Under the pieces are notes generated by a model. That model saw nothing but the letters and a program-made list of their open reading frames with translations. It made no database searches and was not told the origin of the DNA. Both the position numbers and the translations under genes were made by a program. Below are positions 1-6,233 of a DNA stretch of 6,233 nucleotides, piece after piece. Position 1 is the first letter of the stretch. The number at the start of each line of letters is the position of its first letter. This DNA comes from GCA-2723085 sp042093455 (GTDB lineage Bacteria; Bacteroidota; Bacteroidia; Flavobacteriales_D; Parvicellaceae). Where the stretch lies: positions 1 through 6,233 of the forward strand of contig JBELEU010000131.1 in NCBI GenBank assembly GCA_042093455.1, in the 5' to 3' direction.

Positions 1-2156
1 CTACCATACAATGATCCTGAATTATAAGCAGGAGGCCCATTGTAAACATCTAAATGAAAAAGAGCTGAAGTATCTGAATCAGGATGAATTCTGATTTCAC
101 CGGATCCTCCATTTTCATATTTATATCCATAAACGCCTGAAAAACCAGGTAACATATTATTTTCTTTGGCGTTGTCAAAATCATTTAACTTCCAATAACC
201 TGAGATTATTTTAGAAAGAGATAAATCTGTTAGAGGGTCTTTTCCAGTAGAAATTAAAGAAGCATTGTTTGAAGAAATATCAGTATTAAACAAAGAAAGG
301 TTTTTGATATGACCTTTAAAGTTTTCAAAACTCTCAGCATTGTTTGCAACACCTAATTTGATTGAATACTCTAAAATATCTGAGTTTGTTATGTCATCAC
401 TTCTGTAATTGGTGTGAGGATAGAATTTCGTATGAATTTTCCCATCAATGTAAACATTTGCAATTGATGAATGTTTTAAGGTTCCTTCTGAATCAGAGCT
501 AATTGGTGCTTTGTTTGTAATAACTATATTATGCCAATTACCGTCATTGACCTTAATTTCAGATGATTTTATGTATTCATTATCAAAACCAACAAAAGCG
601 ATATGGCCATTTTCAAGATATAAATGAAATTCACCTTCTTCCCAAACATTATCTTCATCGCTTTTTAATAATATACCAGAGTATCCTTCTTGTACTGTTT
701 TCAAACTTAACGAAATGGTAAAAGACTTATTTTCAAAATTAGTTTTATCATTATCAATAACAATCCTATCATTTAACCCATTAAAGTAAAATGATTTATC
801 AACTACTTTAGGTCCTATAATTTCAGCTACACTCCCTATTGCTTCAAGTGAAATTAACTCTACATTATCATCAGAAATCTTTAATTTTTGACCAATTAAT
901 TCATTGTCATATAGGAATAAATCGCCAATATTTTTTGACAAAACTATCTTATTAAGGTCGTGTCCTGCAGACTTATAATCCCAATTTTCAGCGTATTTTT
1001 TTTCATTTTCCTTAAATGATTTTCCAACAGCACCCCACTCATCTCCATCTCCTATATATTTGATATTTCCATTTTTATAAAAAGAGTTACTTACGTATCT
1101 TTCTTCACCCTCAATTCGCTCTTCATTGATATGAGTTATGTCACCATCAGTATCGTATTTAATTTCTTTGATACTTTGATTATCTAAATAAAGTACTTCT
1201 TTTTCAATAGTACCTGATTCATAAAAATAAGACCATACTCCATTTTTTTTTGTTGAATCCAATTTTTCTTCAAGAAATACATCAACAACATATCCATCGA
1301 ATAATTTTGAAGGACCATCATCAATTTCATCGTAATAATAACCTTGATCACCTGGAACTAAATCCAATTCAACTCCAATTTCAACCCATTCTCCATCGAT
1401 ATATTTTACAGTACTTGTTTCTTTAATTGTATCAAGAACTGTTAACATTTTTGCTGATTTAGATTTTAAAAAGACTTCATATCCAAAAGGGATTTTCTTT
1501 ATTTTTTTTGATTTCAAATCAGCACCTTCCAAAAGGTTAATTCCTTCTTTTGTTGAAACAAAATACCTGTAAAACTTTTTAAAACCATGTCCTGTAACTT
1601 TTATTTTGCCATTTTCATAATAAGCTAAAGGTGGAGCTTGCTCATAAGAAATGGCTTTTTGTTTTATTAGTTTACCATTAGGATCAAAGAAATATACTAT
1701 TCTTTCTTGCCCATCTGGAATTCCAATTACATTATTCATATAGTCTTCCTTGTAATTTAATTCTCCTTTTTTAATATAACCTGTGCACATTGGCATGCAA
1801 GCTTTCCAAGAGCCTGACTGTTGACAATCTTCCAAAGAATTAATTTTAACTATAGTGTGATCATCAACTACTACAATGCTTGAGGAGAAATTTTCACAAT
1901 CATTTAAAACCTCATTTACGTTGTCTTTTGTTAAAACAATTTTTTTATCAGCTAAATCATTTGCTAATTTTTTGAATGTAACGATAGGATTTACATTTGT
2001 GTCTTTTTCCAAAGAACTTACATCTCTTAAAAATTCTCTTACTGTGTTAATTTCAATTGTTTCTTCTTCTGGTAATGTCTCAGTTTCACTACCACACCCA
2101 ACAATCATTAAACTTGATAAAAAAAGTATGCAGATATTATTTAGTATAATTTTCAT
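1..2156 (-). CDS. Lipoprotein with MORN-like repeats and a LamG-like domain (3' end outside window)
   Basis: An ATG at 2156 (minus strand) opens a frame that I translated without a stop to base 1, giving 718 codons plus two bases; the C-terminus lies outside the window. Residues 1-21 form a lipoprotein signal: a short hydrophobic stretch, then the lipobox I18-V19-G20-C21, followed by Gly-Ser rather than Asp. An acidic linker follows, then a region with C87, C111, C120 and C124, including the C-M-P-M-C motif. MORN-like (YwqK-type) strands appear near 155-186 (YFFDPNGKL, YYENGKIK), 305-325 (NGVWSYFYESG) and 359-368 (FYKNGNIKYI). Residues about 436-625 look like a LamG or concanavalin A-like domain: YFNGLNDRIVI, SFTISLSLKT, DGNWHNIVIT, VYIDGK and GHIKNLSLFN. 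A further domain begins near residue 653 (GYWKLND) and contains ALFHLDVYNGPPAYNSGSLYG before the edge. The protein is probably anchored in the outer membrane and may bind glycans or a surface partner; this is inference. No Shine-Dalgarno sequence precedes the start. I know no named family for the whole protein. Confidence 0.88.
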   Translation of the reverse strand, partial: MKIILNNICILFLSSLMIVGCGSETETLPEEETIEINTVREFLRDVSSLEKDTNVNPIVTFKKLANDLADKKIVLTKDNVNEVLNDCENFSSSIVVVDDHTIVKINSLEDCQQSGSWKACMPMCTGYIKKGELNYKEDYMNNVIGIPDGQERIVYFFDPNGKLIKQKAISYEQAPPLAYYENGKIKVTGHGFKKFYRYFVSTKEGINLLEGADLKSKKIKKIPFGYEVFLKSKSAKMLTVLDTIKETSTVKYIDGEWVEIGVELDLVPGDQGYYYDEIDDGPSKLFDGYVVDVFLEEKLDSTKKNGVWSYFYESGTIEKEVLYLDNQSIKEIKYDTDGDITHINEERIEGEERYVSNSFYKNGNIKYIGDGDEWGAVGKSFKENEKKYAENWDYKSAGHDLNKIVLSKNIGDLFLYDNELIGQKLKISDDNVELISLEAIGSVAEIIGPKVVDKSFYFNGLNDRIVIDNDKTNFENKSFTISLSLKTVQEGYSGILLKSDEDNVWEEGEFHLYLENGHIAFVGFDNEYIKSSEIKVNDGNWHNIVITNKAPISSDSEGTLKHSSIANVYIDGKIHTKFYPHTNYRSDDITNSDILEYSIKLGVANNAESFENFKGHIKNLSLFNTDISSNNASLISTGKDPLTDLSLSKIISGYWKLNDFDNAKENNMLPGFSGVYGYKYENGGSGEIRIHPDSDTSALFHLDVYNGPPAYNSGSLYG

Positions 2157-2168
2157 ATATGAATTTTA

Positions 2169-2235
2169 AAAGCTTGAAATAACAAAAAACTTTTGAGATT
2201 TACACTATTGTGTGAAATAGTAAGCAACAAGCTTT
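2169..2235. repeat. Inverted repeats in the divergent spacer
   Basis: The spacer between the lipoprotein and S4 gene starts holds two short inverted repeats. ACTATT (2204-2209) pairs with AATAGT (2216-2221) around a six-base loop. AAAGCTTG (2169-2176) is the exact reverse complement of CAAGCTTT (2228-2235), 51 bases apart. Both lie where a regulator of the divergent genes could bind. Their arms are short and the sequence is A/T rich, so chance is a real alternative. I found no convincing match to the Bacteroidota promoter consensus (TTTG, then TAnnTTTG) on either strand here. Confidence 0.4.
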
Positions 2236-2259
2236 AACCGTAGTTGTTGTGGCTTTTTT
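2222..2259 (+). terminator. Terminator-like hairpin with T run, upstream of the S4 gene
   Basis: CAACAA (2225-2230) pairs with TTGTTG (2244-2249). The flanking AAG (2222-2224) can pair with CTT (2253-2255) across a three-base bulge. Six T residues follow at 2254-2259. This has the form of an intrinsic terminator reading left to right. No plus-strand gene ends just before it, so it may be a leader attenuator for the S4 gene, may stop antisense or read-through transcription, or may be chance. The stem is interrupted and only moderately GC rich. Confidence 0.35.
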
Positions 2260-2304
2260 AAAGATTTGGTTAGATTTTTTAGCTTTATACTTAATTTAAA
2301 TATA

Positions 2305-2670
2305 TTGAGAATAGACAAATTCATATGGGCTGTTAGAATTTACAAAACAAGAACCATTGCTACTAAATCTTGTAATGATGGGAAAGTTCTCCTAAATAAT
2401 GAGAATGCTAAAGCAAGTAAAAACATTAAAGAAAATGATTTATTGTCTATCAAATCAACACCTATTTGGAGAGTGTTTAAAATTATTGATTTGCCAAAAT
2501 CTAGAGTTGGAAATAAGCTAGTTTCAGATTATGTTATAGATATAACATCCGAAGAAGATTTATTAAAAATGAATGAATACCAGCTAAATAATAAGCAAAA
2601 TAAAAATTCAGGTATTAAAGGAAGACCAACTAAGAAAAATAGAAGAAACTTAAATGGCTGGATAAATTAG
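2305..2670 (+). CDS. S4-domain RNA-binding protein, Hsp15 (HslR) type
   Basis: This encodes a small basic protein of 121 residues. From the chosen start it reads MRIDKFIWAVRIYKTRT, the standard opening of Hsp15-family S4 proteins, followed by the S4 loop with G26-K27-V28. SRVG follows, then a Lys/Asn-rich tail with GRPTKKNRR (residues 106-114), a motif typical of Bacteroidota members. The family binds structured RNA; E. coli Hsp15 rescues stalled 50S subunits carrying peptidyl-tRNA, and a similar role is inferred here. The start is TTG at 2305: there is no in-frame ATG between the upstream stop (2221-2223) and the conserved RIDK residues. Another in-frame TTG at 2266 would add 13 hydrophobic residues absent from the usual family N-terminus, so I prefer 2305. 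No Shine-Dalgarno sequence is visible. Length matches family norms, so the gene appears intact. The AsmA-like gene follows on the same strand after 160 bp. Confidence 0.9.
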   Translation: MRIDKFIWAVRIYKTRTIATKSCNDGKVLLNNENAKASKNIKENDLLSIKSTPIWRVFKIIDLPKSRVGNKLVSDYVIDITSEEDLLKMNEYQLNNKQNKNSGIKGRPTKKNRRNLNGWIN

Positions 2671-2686
2671 CTTTAAATTAAAGCTA
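2668..2686 (+). terminator. Palindrome at the S4 gene stop, possible terminator
   Basis: TAGCTTTAA (2668-2676) and TTAAAGCTA (2678-2686) form a perfect nine-base inverted repeat around one base; sterically it would fold with about six or seven pairs and a small loop. It includes the S4 gene's TAG stop codon. Only a short T run (GATTT) follows, so it is a weak intrinsic terminator at best. Its position right at the gene end favours a 3'-end hairpin over an operator. Confidence 0.4.
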
Positions 2687-2741
2687 GATTTATGTCTTGT
2701 TACACATTAACAATTTGCTTAAAAGGATCTAAAAATAGTGT

Positions 2742-2764
2742 TGAATTAAAACTGTTTTAATTCA
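2742..2764. repeat. Perfect 11-bp inverted repeat upstream of the AsmA-like gene
   Basis: TGAATTAAAAC (2742-2752) and GTTTTAATTCA (2754-2764) are exact reverse complements around a single T. The palindrome sits 66 bases before the AsmA-like start and 56 bases after the preceding palindrome. It could be a binding site for a dimeric regulator of the AsmA-like gene, or a second 3'-end hairpin for the S4 gene. No T run follows, which weakens the terminator reading. An 11-bp perfect arm is unlikely by chance, though the A/T-rich background lowers its weight. Confidence 0.5.
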
Positions 2765-2830
2765 TATTTAAAAAATCAATTTTCGTCATTATTTATAGTT
2801 ATGTGAATATTAGTTAATACTATTGTAATC

Positions 2831-5800
2831 ATGAAATTAGGATTCTTAAAAAGAAGAAAACTTTGGGTCAGGTTCATATTGATTGTTTTCCTACTTCCTT
2901 TAATTCTATTTTCAACTCTAATTGGTATACTTTATTCTAATCAAGATTACTTTGTTCAAGAACTTATTGAAACTTTAAATGAAGATTTTGAAGGTCATTT
3001 TGAGATTAAAGGCAGTCACATCTCTCCTTTTGAAAACTTCCCTTACATATCTTTAGATTTTGAAGAATTAACCCTTTTTGAAAACGACAATAAAAAAGGA
3101 GAGCATATTTTAGATATCCATGACGTATATGTTGGTTTTAACATATGGGATATTCTTTCTAAAAATATGGAAATTCAATCCATTGTTTTGAAAAACGGAT
3201 CCATCAATATAGTTCAACATGAAGATGGAAGTTTAAATATAATAGATGCATTAACTACTAATAAAGAAATTGAAGATACTAATGAAGAATTTCATTTGAA
3301 CTTAAAGTCCATAAACTTAACAGATGTTGATGTAAATAAGCTAAACAAATCCAATGGAATGTATTTTGATTTATATGTCAATGAAGCGAAATCTAATTTC
3401 AAAACATCTGGTGACGATGTTCAAATGTTTATAGATTCTAAATTCATTGTTACCTACATTGATAATGGTGACACCACTTTTATTCACGACAAACACTTTG
3501 ATATACATACAGAAATTGATTATATCGCTAAAAAAGACATTTTAAAAATTGTTCCCTCAGAAATAGCATTGGAAGGTGCAGTATTTAATATGGAAGGAGA
3601 CATTGACTTTAAGAATGATATGGATTTGAACATCAATTTTAATGGAGAGAAGCAAAACTTTGATTTGTTAATTGCTTTTGCACCAGATGAAATGACCCCT
3701 ACCTTAAAAAAATACGACAATAAGGGTAAAGTGTTTTTTAACGGCACTATACTAGGTCCATCCATCAATGGGCACACACCATTTGTTAACGCTGCATTTG
3801 GTTGCTCTGAAGCTTTTGTTGAAAACACATCAACCGATAAAAGATTAGATAACCTGATATTTACTGGTCACTTTTCAAATGGAAGTCAAAGAAACCTAAG
3901 TTCTATGGAGTTTTCTTTAAACGATTTTTCTGTAAATCCTGAGGCCGGGGTATTTACCGGAGACCTAACCGTAACAAATTTTGTTGAGCCCGACATTAAA
4001 TTAAAACTGATTTCAAATTTTAAATTAGATTTCATTGCCAAGTTCTTCAATATAGAAGATTTAAAAGACCTTTCTGGTGATCTTGAGTTAACCATGAACT
4101 TTCATGATATAATTGATCTAGAACATCCAGAAACAAGCATTGAGAAGCTAAATGAATCTTATTTTACCGAATTAAAAGTTACCAACTTAAGTTTTAAAAC
4201 CCCTGATTTTCATTTGCCTTTAAAAGATCTTGATCTGTATGTAGTAATGGATGGACATGAAGCTAAAATTGAATACTTTGACATGCTTTTTGGAAACTCC
4301 GATTTGCACATTAATGGTAAAGTTGAAGATTTGCCTGCAATCATTCATCACACCAATAAAGATGTTTTATCTCAATTAGAAATTCGATCCAACTACCTTG
4401 ATTTACTTGAACTAACAAGTCCAACTAAGGATACCTTAACAGGGTTAAATGAATCGCTCACTAACATGAGTCTTGATTTATCTTTCAATTGTTCTGCCAA
4501 AGATTTCACAGAATCTCCCTATTTACCAATTGGAGAATTCTTTATCGATGATTTCAATGCAAAATTGAAACACTATCCTCATAATTTTCATGACTTTCAT
4601 GCAGATCTTCTCATTCAAGAAGAGAACCTAAAACTGGTAGGTTTTTCTGGAATGATAGACAAAAGTGACTTTCATTTTGACGGTGAGTTGACTCATTACG
4701 ATAAGTGGTTTTTAAAGAACCCTCAAGGAGATACAAAAGTTGAATTTAATCTAACTTCCAAAATGCTTCAATTGGAAGACTTGTTTACTTATGAGGGCGA
4801 AAACTATGTACCTGAAGATTATAGGCACGAAGAGTTTGACGACTTAAAAATTCACGGTTTTGCTGATCTTCATTTCAAAGAATCTCTGTATTCATCAGAT
4901 ATTAATCTTGATTTATTTGAAGCTAAAATGAAGGTTCACCACCTTAGACTTCAAGACTTTGGAGGAAGAATACATTTAGAAAACAGTGACGTATTAATTG
5001 AAGATTTTAAAGGCCAACTTGGTAAAAGTAAATTTTTGGTTAATGCTAAACTGGGTTTTGGAACAGATACGCTTCTTAAAAATCAAAACAATCTAATTTC
5101 TCTTAAAGCCTCTAAATTAGATTTTGATGAATTGTTTTCCTATGTAGTGCCAGAAAGTGAATATGCTTCATCTCCAACAGAACATGAAGAAGGGTTTAAC
5201 ATATACGAAGTTCCTTTTCCAAATTTAAAAGTTGATGTAGACATTAAAGACTTAAACTATCATCTTTATAAAATCAAGAACTTTGAAGGAAACATTAGAA
5301 TTCAGCCCAATCATTACATTTATATAGATACCCTTTCTTTAAACACAGCAGGTGGAAACATTAGAATGAATGGATACTTTAACGGTTCAAACCCTAAGCT
5401 AATTTACTTCAGTCCCAAAATAAAATTATCAGAAGTAAATCTTGATGAACTACTTGTAAAATTTGAAAACTTTGGTCAAGATTATTTAGTTTCTGAAAAT
5501 CTTCATGGTAGAATAAGTGGTGATTTATGGGGTAAAATTCATATGCATAAGGATATGGTCCCCATTGTTAATGACAGTGAAATTCATCTTGACTTCAACG
5601 TTCTTTCTGGAAAATTGGAAAACTTTGGACCTATGGAATATTTGGCAGAATATTTTGCTGACAAAAATGTTGCTAAAGTTATTTTTGATACGCTCGAAAA
5701 CCACATAGATATTAAGGGAGGTGTATTGAATATTCCAAATATGAAAATCAACACTTCACTTGGATTTGTAGAAATTTCTGGTGTTCAAAACACAGACTAC

Positions 5801-6007
5801 ACGTACGAATATTATTTAAAAGTTCCATGGAAAATGATAACTCAAGCTGGAGTAACAAAACTCTTCGGAAAGAAAAAAGATGATGTAGATCAAGAAAAAG
5901 AAGACGAAATAATATATTCTCAAGATGGTGAAAAAGTTCGTTATGTAAACATTCTAATTACAGGAGGTCTTGAAGATTATAAAATCAAATTAAAAAAAGC
6001 AGATTAA
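2831..6007 (+). CDS. AsmA family protein, large envelope protein with N-terminal membrane anchor
   Basis: This encodes 1058 residues from an ATG at 2831 to TAA at 6005-6007. The N-terminus has a basic patch (KRRK, 7-10) and one membrane segment (about 13-35), predicting an inner-membrane anchor with the rest in the periplasm. Residues 36-80 carry the AsmA N-terminal pattern, with IKGSHISPFENFPYISLDFE. The long middle section is a monotonous series of beta strands (repeats of the kind GDLELTMNF, HINGKVEDL, IRMNGYF), fitting the extended beta-groove of AsmA/TamB/YhdP-like proteins. The C-terminal part resembles the AsmA C-terminal region: GKLENFGPMEYLAEYF (from 927), IKGGVLNIPNMKINTSLGFVEISG and YEYYLKVPW (to W1000), then a charged Lys/Asp/Glu linker (1013-1035) and a closing strand VNILITGGLEDYKIKL. 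Relatives are implicated in phospholipid transport or outer-membrane homeostasis; the precise role here is unknown. Only two cysteines were noticed. Long AsmA-like proteins are common in Bacteroidota, so the gene appears intact. Confidence 0.92.
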   Translation: MKLGFLKRRKLWVRFILIVFLLPLILFSTLIGILYSNQDYFVQELIETLNEDFEGHFEIKGSHISPFENFPYISLDFEELTLFENDNKKGEHILDIHDVYVGFNIWDILSKNMEIQSIVLKNGSINIVQHEDGSLNIIDALTTNKEIEDTNEEFHLNLKSINLTDVDVNKLNKSNGMYFDLYVNEAKSNFKTSGDDVQMFIDSKFIVTYIDNGDTTFIHDKHFDIHTEIDYIAKKDILKIVPSEIALEGAVFNMEGDIDFKNDMDLNINFNGEKQNFDLLIAFAPDEMTPTLKKYDNKGKVFFNGTILGPSINGHTPFVNAAFGCSEAFVENTSTDKRLDNLIFTGHFSNGSQRNLSSMEFSLNDFSVNPEAGVFTGDLTVTNFVEPDIKLKLISNFKLDFIAKFFNIEDLKDLSGDLELTMNFHDIIDLEHPETSIEKLNESYFTELKVTNLSFKTPDFHLPLKDLDLYVVMDGHEAKIEYFDMLFGNSDLHINGKVEDLPAIIHHTNKDVLSQLEIRSNYLDLLELTSPTKDTLTGLNESLTNMSLDLSFNCSAKDFTESPYLPIGEFFIDDFNAKLKHYPHNFHDFHADLLIQEENLKLVGFSGMIDKSDFHFDGELTHYDKWFLKNPQGDTKVEFNLTSKMLQLEDLFTYEGENYVPEDYRHEEFDDLKIHGFADLHFKESLYSSDINLDLFEAKMKVHHLRLQDFGGRIHLENSDVLIEDFKGQLGKSKFLVNAKLGFGTDTLLKNQNNLISLKASKLDFDELFSYVVPESEYASSPTEHEEGFNIYEVPFPNLKVDVDIKDLNYHLYKIKNFEGNIRIQPNHYIYIDTLSLNTAGGNIRMNGYFNGSNPKLIYFSPKIKLSEVNLDELLVKFENFGQDYLVSENLHGRISGDLWGKIHMHKDMVPIVNDSEIHLDFNVLSGKLENFGPMEYLAEYFADKNVAKVIFDTLENHIDIKGGVLNIPNMKINTSLGFVEISGVQNTDYTYEYYLKVPWKMITQAGVTKLFGKKKDDVDQEKEDEIIYSQDGEKVRYVNILITGGLEDYKIKLKKAD

Positions 6008-6022
6008 AACACTAAGGTTTTA
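6005..6022 (+). terminator. Weak hairpin at the AsmA-like gene stop
   Basis: TAAAAC (6005-6010) and GTTTTA (6017-6022) form a six-pair stem with a six-base loop, and the stem includes the TAA stop codon. Four of the six stem pairs near the base are A-T or T-A and no strong T run follows. It lies in the 78-bp gap between two converging genes, where a terminator is expected. A second, purely A/T hairpin (AAAAAT 6072-6077 with ATTTTT 6082-6087) overlaps the stop codon of the opposing gene. Confidence 0.25.
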
Positions 6023-6085
6023 TACATATTTCACAGCGAGTGACCTAAAAAAGTTGGATTAAAATTGATATAAAAATAATGATTT

Positions 6086-6233
6086 TTAGTTATTTTCACA
6101 TTCACCCTCTCTGTAATTTGTAATGCCATGACATTCAGCAGTTTCCCAATTAGGATAACTAATATCATTGCAACCACATACTGGTGAGTAATAATAAGGA
6201 ATAGCTTCATTACAGTAAGGAATAGCTTCATTA
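6086..6233 (-). CDS. Kazal-like cysteine-rich protein, C-terminal fragment (5' end outside window)
   Basis: On the minus strand a frame enters at the right edge and reads 48 codons to a TAA at 6088-6086. The residues include YYYSPVCGCNDISYPN followed by AECHGITNYREGEC and a short ENN tail. This matches the Kazal-type pattern common in Bacteroidota secreted proteins (PVCGC, D/G, TY, N, then GVTSY, GEC). In fragment numbering the cysteines are C7, C19, C21, C34 and C45. The cysteine usually found two residues after the conserved Asn is replaced by Glu (N28-W29-E30), while C34 is kept. The start of the fragment is a seven-residue duplication, NEAIPYC then NEAIPYY. Classic Kazal domains inhibit serine proteases; in bacteria such domains are often just disulfide-rich modules of exported or lipid-anchored proteins, so inhibitor function is unproven. 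The gene converges on the AsmA-like gene with a 78-bp gap. A different, longer frame overlapping this one lacks any recognisable motif. Confidence 0.72.
   Translation of the reverse strand, partial: NEAIPYCNEAIPYYYSPVCGCNDISYPNWETAECHGITNYREGECENN
6195..6233 (-). repeat. 21-bp tandem duplication inside the Kazal-like gene
   Basis: The 18-base sequence TAAGGAATAGCTTCATTA occurs exactly at 6195-6212 and 6216-6233, separated by CAG, giving a 21-base period. On the coding strand this is a seven-codon unit read as NEAIPY plus one Cys or Tyr. The period is a multiple of three, so the frame is preserved. The array touches the window edge and may have further copies beyond it. Confidence 0.85.

Noticed and set aside
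1876..2169. Plus-strand open frame of 97 codons
   Set aside because: It lies antisense to the signal peptide and N-terminal region of the lipoprotein, whose frame has a lipobox and domain motifs; the plus-strand product is low complexity and Ser/Phe rich.
2796..2825. Possible Bacteroidota -7 promoter elements before the AsmA-like gene (TAGTTATG at 2796, TACTATTG at 2818)
   Set aside because: Each matches TAnnTTTG with one mismatch, but neither has a TTTG element at the expected 19-21 base spacing upstream, and the second would leave almost no leader.
3520..4095. Two minus-strand open frames (3520-3828 and 3886-4095)
   Set aside because: Both are inside the AsmA-like gene on the opposite strand, with no motifs and no independent start signals.
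5517..5708. Plus-strand open frame of 63 codons
   Set aside because: It is an out-of-frame shadow within the AsmA-like coding sequence.
6031..6231. Minus-strand open frame of 66 codons with an ATG
   Set aside because: It overlaps the Kazal-like frame, which carries a recognisable cysteine pattern. The longer frame gives only hydrophobic low-complexity residues and reads through the spacer towards the AsmA-like gene.
1..6233. Search for a defence system, CRISPR array, mobile element, RNA gene or biosynthetic cluster
   Set aside because: No regular repeat-spacer pattern, transposase or integrase motif, tRNA-like fold or related gene set was seen. The genes look like ordinary chromosomal envelope and housekeeping genes.

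Overview
The window is AT-rich, with weak or no Shine-Dalgarno sequences before its starts. It carries gene types typical of Bacteroidota: a lipoprotein with MORN-like and LamG-like regions, a short S4-domain protein of the Hsp15 type ending in the GRPTKK motif, a very large AsmA-family protein, and a secreted-type Kazal-like cysteine-rich protein. The most likely source is a marine or freshwater member of the Flavobacteriales. That is inferred from protein style and base composition, not from a marker gene.

Layout. From 2156 down to base 1 the minus strand is one uninterrupted reading frame that runs off the left edge. It encodes at least 718 residues of a lipoprotein with a clear lipobox. 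A 148-bp divergent spacer follows, holding a terminator-like hairpin and small inverted repeats. On the plus strand comes an S4 RNA-binding protein (2305-2670) that appears to start at TTG. A 160-bp spacer with two strong A/T-rich palindromes separates it from the 1058-residue AsmA-like protein (2831-6007). Finally a convergent minus-strand gene (stop at 6086, running off the right edge) encodes the C-terminus of a Kazal-like cysteine-rich protein, with a 21-bp tandem duplication at the window edge.

How the genes relate. Three of the four products act at or beyond the cell envelope: an outer-membrane-type lipoprotein, an inner-membrane-anchored AsmA protein of the kind linked to lipid transport or envelope homeostasis, and a probable exported Kazal-like protein. 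The S4 protein is a ribosome or RNA quality-control factor. The strand changes and the palindromes between the two plus-strand genes argue against a single operon. I see no mobile element, CRISPR array, tRNA, rRNA or recognisable defence or biosynthetic system. The region looks like ordinary chromosome; its less-described parts are the lipoprotein's architecture and the Kazal-like gene with its repeat.
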